NCBI GenBank assembly: GCA_025963615.1
Contig: JAOQAL010000263.1
Coordinates: forward strand, 1 to 11,713
Source: Chitinophagaceae bacterium
Lineage (GTDB): Bacteria; Bacteroidota; Bacteroidia; Chitinophagales; Chitinophagaceae
Length of the DNA stretch: 11,713 nt
Reading direction: 5' to 3'
The first letter of the stretch is position 1; every line of letters starts with the position of its first letter. Position numbers and translations under genes: made by a program. Below are positions 7,299-11,713 of the stretch, one piece after another. Under the pieces are notes generated by a model that was given only the letters and a program-made list of their open reading frames with translations, was not told the origin of the DNA and searched no databases.

Positions 7299-7838
7299 AT
7301 GAAAAAAGGAATAGTTTTTTTACTGCTGCTGATGGTGGGTTTTATACCGAAAGCTCAGTTTATGAAGGCTACCCTGCAGGCCAGCGGATTAACCTGCGCC
7401 ATGTGTAATAATGCCATCAATAAAGCGTTAAAAGGGTTGCCATTTATAAGTTCTGTGAAGTCGGATATAAAAAACGCTTCCTTCGATATTGAATTTAAAG
7501 AAAAAACGGAAGTAAATATTGATGCGATGCGCAAGACGGTGGAAGACGCAGGATTTTTTGTAGCAAAATTGAAACTGACCGGGAACTTTGATAATGTCAA
7601 TGTGAAAAATGATGAACATCTGGTAATTGGGGACAAGACATTTCATTTCCTGGAAGTAGACAACCAGGTATTAAACGGTGAAAAGACGCTGACCTTGCTG
7701 GATAAAAATTTCCTTACGGCAAAAGAATTCAGGAAGATGAGCCGTGCTACAAAGATGGCTTGCATGCAAACCGGTAAAATGACATCGGAAAAAGATGGCG
7801 CCGTAGTTAATACAAGAGTTTATCACGTTACAATATAA
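7299..7838 (+). CDS. Secreted HMA-domain protein with a distinct C-terminal domain
   Basis: A 179-residue exported protein. The signal peptide is about residues 1-19 (MKKGIVF, hydrophobic core, ending PKAQ). An HMA domain at about 22-92 carries ASGLTCAMCNNAI, with metal-binding Cys 33 and Cys 36 in the canonical GxTCxxC arrangement, and ends in VEDAGFFV. The C-terminal half (about 95-179) is unlike HMA: it is Lys/Met-rich, has one further Cys (C154), and ends in VYHVTI, a tail I associate with similar Bacteroidota HMA proteins. It lies 20 bases after the first HMA gene and probably acts with it, binding or passing on a soft metal in the periplasm. It lacks the Cys-rich tail of its neighbour, so the two are unlikely to be simple duplicates. 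A 117-bp repeat-bounded element follows 7 bases after the stop. Confidence 0.85.
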   Translation: MKKGIVFLLLLMVGFIPKAQFMKATLQASGLTCAMCNNAINKALKGLPFISSVKSDIKNASFDIEFKEKTEVNIDAMRKTVEDAGFFVAKLKLTGNFDNVNVKNDEHLVIGDKTFHFLEVDNQVLNGEKTLTLLDKNFLTAKEFRKMSRATKMACMQTGKMTSEKDGAVVNTRVYHVTI

Positions 7839-7845
7839 CTACATC

Positions 7846-7962
7846 ATGAGGCTATCTCAAAACTGGCATTTTAAAATAATCCCGCAGAGATGTTGAGAAA
7901 GTAAAGATTGATTCTTAACGTTCATTTCTTTGCATGAAATATTCCTTTTGAGACAGCCTCAT
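7846..7962. mobile_element. MITE-like element with 17-bp terminal inverted repeats
   Basis: The arms ATGAGGCTATCTCAAAA (7846-7862) and TTTTGAGACAGCCTCAT (7946-7962) are inverted repeats matching at 16 of 17 positions. They enclose 83 AT-rich bases with no ORF. If the outer AT is taken as a 2-bp target duplication, the repeat proper is GAGGCTATCTCAAAA. Ends of this form recall IS termini common in Bacteroidota, from memory only. The element fills nearly the whole gap between the second HMA gene and the thioredoxin gene, starting 7 bases after one stop and ending 16 bases before the next ATG. An alternative is a cis-acting RNA hairpin: the right arm is followed by a T-rich stretch, but an 83-base loop is unlike a simple terminator. 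Confidence 0.5.
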
Positions 7963-7978
7963 TTTTAAACTTATTAAT

Positions 7979-8470
7979 ATGAAGGGCTTTAAAAGATCAT
8001 TTCTTTTTATCACTGTAATTTTCCTGTCTTTTATGCTGTATGCCCAGCCTAAACCAGGCGACCTGGCGTATGAAATTGCTTTGACCAATCCGAAGGGTGA
8101 TACGCTTTCGCTTTCTTCTTTGCAGGGAAAAGTGGTGTTGATTGATTTCTGGGCATCCTGGTGCGGACCCTGTCGTCTGTCAAACAGGTCTTTGGTAAAA
8201 CTATATTCCAGGTATAAAAGCAAGGGCTTTGAAATATTCGGTGTTTCGCTGGACGAAAATAAAAAAGACTGGGTCCGGGCAATTAATAAAGATAAAATAA
8301 GCTGGCCGCAGGTCATCGACAACAGGGGATGGCAGGCTACGACGGCGATTGACTGGAACCTTTACCAGATACCTTCTTCCTATCTCATTAATAAAGACGG
8401 GATCATTGTAGGCGTTGATCTTGAAAAGAATGATCTTGAAAAAGCACTGAAAGGATTATTAAATCAGTGA
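7979..8470 (+). CDS. TlpA/ResA-like periplasmic thioredoxin-fold oxidoreductase
   Basis: A 163-residue exported protein: signal peptide at about 1-23 (MKGFKRSF, hydrophobic core, LYAQ), then a TlpA/AhpC-TSA-type thioredoxin fold. The active site is FWASWCGPC with Cys 62 and Cys 65. The insert typical of TlpA proteins follows (GFEIFGVSLDENKKDW, 83-98), and the cis-proline loop is IPSSYLINKDG with P132. It starts PKPGDLAYEIALTNPKGDTLSL, the usual family N-terminus. Such proteins usually reduce disulfides in the periplasm, for example in cytochrome c or cytochrome oxidase copper-site assembly. Next to two CxxC HMA proteins and a CC-motif protein, a role in keeping metal-binding cysteines reduced is plausible but inferred. 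The next gene starts 16 bases after the stop, indicating co-transcription. Confidence 0.9.
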   Translation: MKGFKRSFLFITVIFLSFMLYAQPKPGDLAYEIALTNPKGDTLSLSSLQGKVVLIDFWASWCGPCRLSNRSLVKLYSRYKSKGFEIFGVSLDENKKDWVRAINKDKISWPQVIDNRGWQATTAIDWNLYQIPSSYLINKDGIIVGVDLEKNDLEKALKGLLNQ

Positions 8471-8486
8471 TTTTCAAATCATCATT

Positions 8487-9317
8487 ATGCAAAAAATATT
8501 TATGGTTGTTATACTGCTTTCTTGCCTGCGTGTAAGAGGGCAGGAGTTGTATGTATATACTGAGCCAGCTTCTAATATGCCAGCCCATTCAATAAGTGCA
8601 AGGCTGACAGGTAATTTTATAGCGAAGGACCAAAGTGCAGATAACCGGTTTATGCAACGGTATAGTCCTGAAATAATGTTGGGTATAAACAAAAAATGGA
8701 TGATTCATGCCGGAGCCAGTTTTGCGGATATGCATACCAGTAATTTCCGGTGGGAGTCTGTATATACCTATATCAAATACCGTTTTCTTTCCATTGATGA
8801 AGTTCACCAGCACTTTCGAATGGCTGCATTTGCCGATGTTGCTTATACCCGCAGCCCATTTGAATTTGATGACGTGAGCCTGCAGGGCGATAAAAGTGGT
8901 GTAGCCATAGGACTGGTAGCTACCCAACTGGTGAATAAGCTGGCTGTCTCCGCTACGGTTAGCCATATGCAGGTATTAGATGCTTCAAGGAATGATAAAG
9001 TGCTGTATACTCCTGCGCGAAGTTACCAGGCAGTAAATTATGCTTTGTCAGCCGGATATTTATTGTTTCCACGAAATTATACGGATTACAAACAGACCAA
9101 TGTGAATTTGTACATCGAACTGCTGGGCCAACAAACATTGGATCGGAAAACGAATTACTGGGATGCAGCGCCGGCGGTGCAATTTATTTTTAATAGTAAT
9201 TCCAAATTGAATATCGGGTATCGTTTCCAGGTCGCGGGTAACATGAATAGAATGAGCAGGCAAAACATGCTGCTGAGTTTTGAAAGAACCTTTTTAAATG
9301 TTTGGAAAAAGAAATAG
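8487..9317 (+). CDS. Predicted outer-membrane beta-barrel protein, function unknown
   Basis: A 276-residue protein with an N-terminal signal segment (about 1-19, ending VRGQ) and a body of alternating strands rich in Tyr, Phe and Trp, such as WMIHAGASFADM, YTYIKYRFL, FRMAAFADVAYTR and LNIGYRFQVAG. It ends in the strand NMLLSFERTFLNVW with a short basic tail. This pattern indicates an outer-membrane beta-barrel of about 10-12 strands. I cannot name the family with certainty; it resembles the small barrels, sometimes labelled transporter-like, found beside metal-resistance genes in Bacteroidota. LLSC at residues 10-13 is a poor lipobox and I favour ordinary signal peptidase cleavage. The gene starts 16 bases after the thioredoxin gene and is last in the cassette, so its product may be the outer-membrane part of the same process. 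Confidence 0.7.
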   Translation: MQKIFMVVILLSCLRVRGQELYVYTEPASNMPAHSISARLTGNFIAKDQSADNRFMQRYSPEIMLGINKKWMIHAGASFADMHTSNFRWESVYTYIKYRFLSIDEVHQHFRMAAFADVAYTRSPFEFDDVSLQGDKSGVAIGLVATQLVNKLAVSATVSHMQVLDASRNDKVLYTPARSYQAVNYALSAGYLLFPRNYTDYKQTNVNLYIELLGQQTLDRKTNYWDAAPAVQFIFNSNSKLNIGYRFQVAGNMNRMSRQNMLLSFERTFLNVWKKK

Positions 9318-9659
9318 GTGGAACTACAGATAAAAAATGGGGTGGGTGGAAGATGTATAAAATCGGTGAAGGGCATTTTTTAACCATTGTGGAATACCGC
9401 CCGTTACTGTTAAGCTGGGTAAAGTAGTCGTAGAAAAAGAACCGGTGTAAAGGTAACAGGGACAATGGCTTTCGCATTATGCTGAAAAAATACCGCTGAC
9501 TTGGGCTACCATAATAAAAGGGAGGATCATCGCAGCAGATTTGCCCGTCGGAGCATAAATACAGTTAAGGCCAGTCTTGCACGGGCTTTGATTGATAAAT
9601 TTTCCGTTGCTGCTGGAAAAAGGAGTGGGTTCGTTCATCCCGGTTGCCGACTTTGACTC

Positions 9660-9681
9660 AAACAAACAAATTTGTTTGTTT
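9660..9681. repeat. Perfect 22-bp palindrome covering the tex -33 box
   Basis: AAACAAACAAA (9660-9670) is followed directly by its exact reverse complement TTTGTTTGTTT (9671-9681) with no spacer. The dyad includes the -33 TTTG of the tex promoter, a position suited to an operator for a dimeric regulator. Each half is itself a simple AAAC repeat, so low complexity could also explain it. Confidence 0.6.
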
Positions 9682-9701
9682 TGTTTGGGCGATTAAATTT
9701 G
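9671..9701 (+). promoter_or_regulatory. Bacteroidota-type promoter of tex
   Basis: TTTG (9671-9674), a 19-base spacer and TAAATTTG (9694-9701) match the full Bacteroidota housekeeping consensus TTTG-N19-TAnnTTTG with no mismatch. Transcription would start near 9706-9709, about 12-15 bases before the tex ATG. This is the strongest promoter prediction in the window. Confidence 0.75.
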
Positions 9702-9720
9702 CTTCCCGAAACAGGAATGA

Positions 9721-11713
9721 ATGGAACTGAAATACATACAGCAAATTGCCGTTGAATTATCGCTAAGTATCAAACAAATTATCAGTGTAAGTGAATTACA
9801 TAAAGAAGGATCTACTATTCCTTTCATTTCCCGCTACCGGAAAGAGGCAACCGGCAATCTGGACGAAGTACAGGTGGGCCATGTGATAGACAAAATAAAA
9901 TATTATGATGAACTGGAAAAACGAAAAGATACGGTTATTAAAACGATCGAAGCTGCAGGCAAATTAACGCCTGAGCTAAAACAGCGTATTGACAATAGTA
10001 TCGATGCCACGGAACTGGAAGATATTTATCTGCCGTATAAGCCTAAACGAAAAACGAAGGCAACCGTTGCCATGGAGAAAGGCCTCGAACCTTTGGCTAA
10101 AATTTTATTTGATCAAAAGCCCCTGGATGTGGAAGCCGAAGCTTCAAAATACGTCAATGAATCCGGGTTATTACCGGGAGTAAAAGATATTAATGAAGCC
10201 CTGCAGGGCGCAAGAGATATTATTGCCGAATGGATTTCAGAAAATGAAAATGCCAGGAATATTGTGCGTAAGCTCTTTCAGTCGGAGGCCAAATTATCAT
10301 CAAGGGTATTAACTTCAAAAAAGGAAGAAGAAGACGCACAGAAATACCGGGACTATTTTGAGTTCAGTGAACAATTAGGCAAGAGTCCTTCACACCGCAT
10401 ATTAGCCATACGGAGGGGGGAGAAGGAGGGGTTTTTAATCATGGATATTTCGGTAAACAAGGAAACAGCGAATGAAGAATTAAAGCGGGTTTTTCTAAAA
10501 GAGTCAAACAGCACCTCGCCGCATATAGCGCAGGCAATAGAAGATTGTTTTTACCGCCTGCTAAAACCTTCCATAGAAACTGAGTTTCGCATGGCCAGCA
10601 AGACCCGGGCTGATGAAGAAGCTATCCGGGTCTTTGCCGAAAACCTACGCCAGTTATTATTAGCATCACCCTTGGGGCAAAAAAGAGTGATGGCGTTGGA
10701 TCCTGGTTTTCGCACAGGTTGTAAAGTAGTATGTCTTGATGAAAGCGGAATGTTCCTCAATTATACTACGATCTTTCCGCATGCTCCGCAAAATGACTGG
10801 CAGGGCGCCACCCTTACACTAAAAGAGCTGGTTGCCAAATATGATATCCAGGCAATTGGTTATGGCAACGGAACCGCCAGTAAGGAAACCGATCAATTGG
10901 TGCGCAATATAGATTTTGGTAAACCGGTTTCCATTTTCATGGTGAATGAAAGCGGCGCTTCTATTTATTCAGCCAGTGAAGTAGCCCGCGAAGAATTTCC
11001 TGATTATGATGTTACCGTTCGCGGTTCTGTCAGTATCGGCAGAAGATTACTTGATCCATTAAGCGAATTGGTGAAGATTGATGCCAAGAGTATTGGAGTG
11101 GGACAATACCAGCATGATGTGAACCAAACTAAATTAAAAGAATCGCTTGACCAGGTGGTACAGAGTTGTGTGAACTATGTCGGTGTAGATGTTAATACCG
11201 CCAGCAAACATCTACTGATGTATGTTTCGGGCTTAAATGCAACCGTCGCAAAAAATATCGTTGAATACCGTACGAAGAATGGAAGTTTCAAAACTAGGGA
11301 GGAATTGAAAAAAGTTTCCATGCTCGGACCAAAGGCTTTTGAACAGTGCGCAGGATTTCTGAGAATACCGGGTGCCCGGCATCCATTGGATAACTCTGCC
11401 GTACACCCGGAAAGCTACCATGTAGTGGAAGCGATGGTTGCCAAGGCGAATACGACCTTACGGGAGTTGATACAGCATGCGGAGATAAGAAAGCAGATTA
11501 AGGCTAAAGAATTTGTTACGGAGACAATCGGGCAATTTACGATTGAAGATATCTTAAAGGAATTGGAAAAACCCGGCCGGGATCCCCGATCTCCGATTGA
11601 AGAATTTCGTTTTGCCGACGGGATCAGCACGATGAGCGATTTAAAGCCAGGAATGAAAGTGCCAGGTATCGTCACCAACATCACTAATTTTGGCGCCTTT
11701 GTGGATGTCGGCG
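9721..11713 (+). CDS. tex: Tex family RNA-binding transcription accessory protein (3' truncated)
   Basis: The frame is open from ATG 9721 to the window edge, 664 codons; full-length Tex proteins have about 720-790 residues, so most of the S1 domain is missing. The N-terminal Tex domain shows IPFISRYRKEATGNLDE at 33-49 and DIYLPYKPKRKTKAT at 101-115. A YqgF/RNase H-like domain begins at RVMALDPGFRTGCK (D327) and includes YGNGTASKETD at 381-391. SIGVGQYQHDV at 457-467 precedes the helix-hairpin-helix region (about 485-550, with SGLNATVAKNIVEYR and SMLGPKAFEQCAGFLRI). The S1 RNA-binding domain starts near 645 (GMKVPGIVTNITNFGAFVDVG). Tex is a cytoplasmic nucleic-acid-binding protein linked to transcription; its exact role is not fixed. 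The start is supported by the perfect promoter 20 bases upstream. All expected domains are intact as far as visible. Confidence 0.96.
   Translation, partial: MELKYIQQIAVELSLSIKQIISVSELHKEGSTIPFISRYRKEATGNLDEVQVGHVIDKIKYYDELEKRKDTVIKTIEAAGKLTPELKQRIDNSIDATELEDIYLPYKPKRKTKATVAMEKGLEPLAKILFDQKPLDVEAEASKYVNESGLLPGVKDINEALQGARDIIAEWISENENARNIVRKLFQSEAKLSSRVLTSKKEEEDAQKYRDYFEFSEQLGKSPSHRILAIRRGEKEGFLIMDISVNKETANEELKRVFLKESNSTSPHIAQAIEDCFYRLLKPSIETEFRMASKTRADEEAIRVFAENLRQLLLASPLGQKRVMALDPGFRTGCKVVCLDESGMFLNYTTIFPHAPQNDWQGATLTLKELVAKYDIQAIGYGNGTASKETDQLVRNIDFGKPVSIFMVNESGASIYSASEVAREEFPDYDVTVRGSVSIGRRLLDPLSELVKIDAKSIGVGQYQHDVNQTKLKESLDQVVQSCVNYVGVDVNTASKHLLMYVSGLNATVAKNIVEYRTKNGSFKTREELKKVSMLGPKAFEQCAGFLRIPGARHPLDNSAVHPESYHVVEAMVAKANTTLRELIQHAEIRKQIKAKEFVTETIGQFTIEDILKELEKPGRDPRSPIEEFRFADGISTMSDLKPGMKVPGIVTNITNFGAFVDVG

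Larger units (their letters stand above)
9318..9720. other. 403-bp gap without a supportable gene
   Basis: Between the beta-barrel gene and tex I find no gene with support. Minus-strand open stretches of 62-95 codons exist (9477-9665 and one overlapping the barrel gene), but they have no promoter, no recognisable motif and low-complexity composition. The region could hold decayed coding sequence. Only its last 60 bases have readable structure: the palindrome and promoter of tex. I see no convincing terminator after the barrel gene. Confidence 0.5.

Noticed and set aside
7880..7925. TTG-N20-TAACGTTC inside the repeat-bounded element as a promoter for the thioredoxin gene
   Set aside because: Two mismatches in the TTTG part of the -7 box; too weak to annotate.
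7915..8322. 135-codon minus-strand open frame over the thioredoxin gene
   Set aside because: It is antisense to a clear TlpA-family gene and has no motif of its own.
8487..8525. Lipobox LLSC making the barrel protein a lipoprotein
   Set aside because: Leu at the -2 position is atypical and the body is a transmembrane beta-barrel ending in an aromatic strand; a normal signal peptide is likelier.
9477..9665. Minus-strand open frame of 62 codons upstream of tex
   Set aside because: It has no promoter, start context, recognisable domain or coding-like composition; neighbouring minus-strand stretches are equally anonymous, so I treat it as chance or decayed sequence.

Overview
The window looks like chromosomal DNA of a Bacteroidota bacterium, most likely a Chitinophagaceae relative. 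The grounds are moderate GC with A-rich translation starts and no Shine-Dalgarno pattern, promoter elements of the TAnnTTTG (-7) and TTTG (-33) type, signal peptides ending in Ala-Gln, a large 'putative porin' of the Porin_10 type, and a small HYC_CC_PP protein. The assignment rests on recognised motifs and family memory, not on a search.

Left part, minus strand (1-3073): a multi-pass DUF4386-type membrane protein cut by the window edge lies 10 bases downstream of a membrane-anchored class III nucleotidyl cyclase, and the two are probably co-transcribed. Upstream of them is sucC (succinyl-CoA synthetase beta subunit), which ends in its own rho-independent terminator and has no sucD beside it. 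sucC is divergent from the plus-strand genes.

Middle, plus strand (3292-6216): a trimeric-type purine nucleoside phosphorylase with a clear -7 element, then a roughly 650-residue outer-membrane porin. The porin's signal peptide can only be read if translation starts upstream of the first in-frame GTG, at a rare start codon.

Right-centre, plus strand (6282-9317): a compact set of exported, cysteine-rich proteins that looks like a periplasmic metal-handling cassette. It has a HYC_CC_PP protein, two secreted heavy-metal-associated (HMA) proteins (one with a Cys-rich tail), a TlpA/thioredoxin-like protein with a WCGPC site, and a predicted outer-membrane beta-barrel. No metal pump, TonB receptor or regulator is in view. 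A 117-bp element with 17-bp terminal inverted repeats, resembling a MITE, sits between the second HMA gene and the thioredoxin gene.

Right end, plus strand (9660-11713): after about 400 bases without a supportable gene comes tex (RNA-binding transcription accessory protein), truncated by the window end. It has the best promoter in the window (TTTG-N19-TAAATTTG), and a perfect 22-bp palindrome covers the -33 box. I see no tRNA, rRNA, CRISPR array, complete insertion sequence or obvious defence system. The most system-like part is the exported metal/thiol cassette; its gene families are known but the joint function is an inference.
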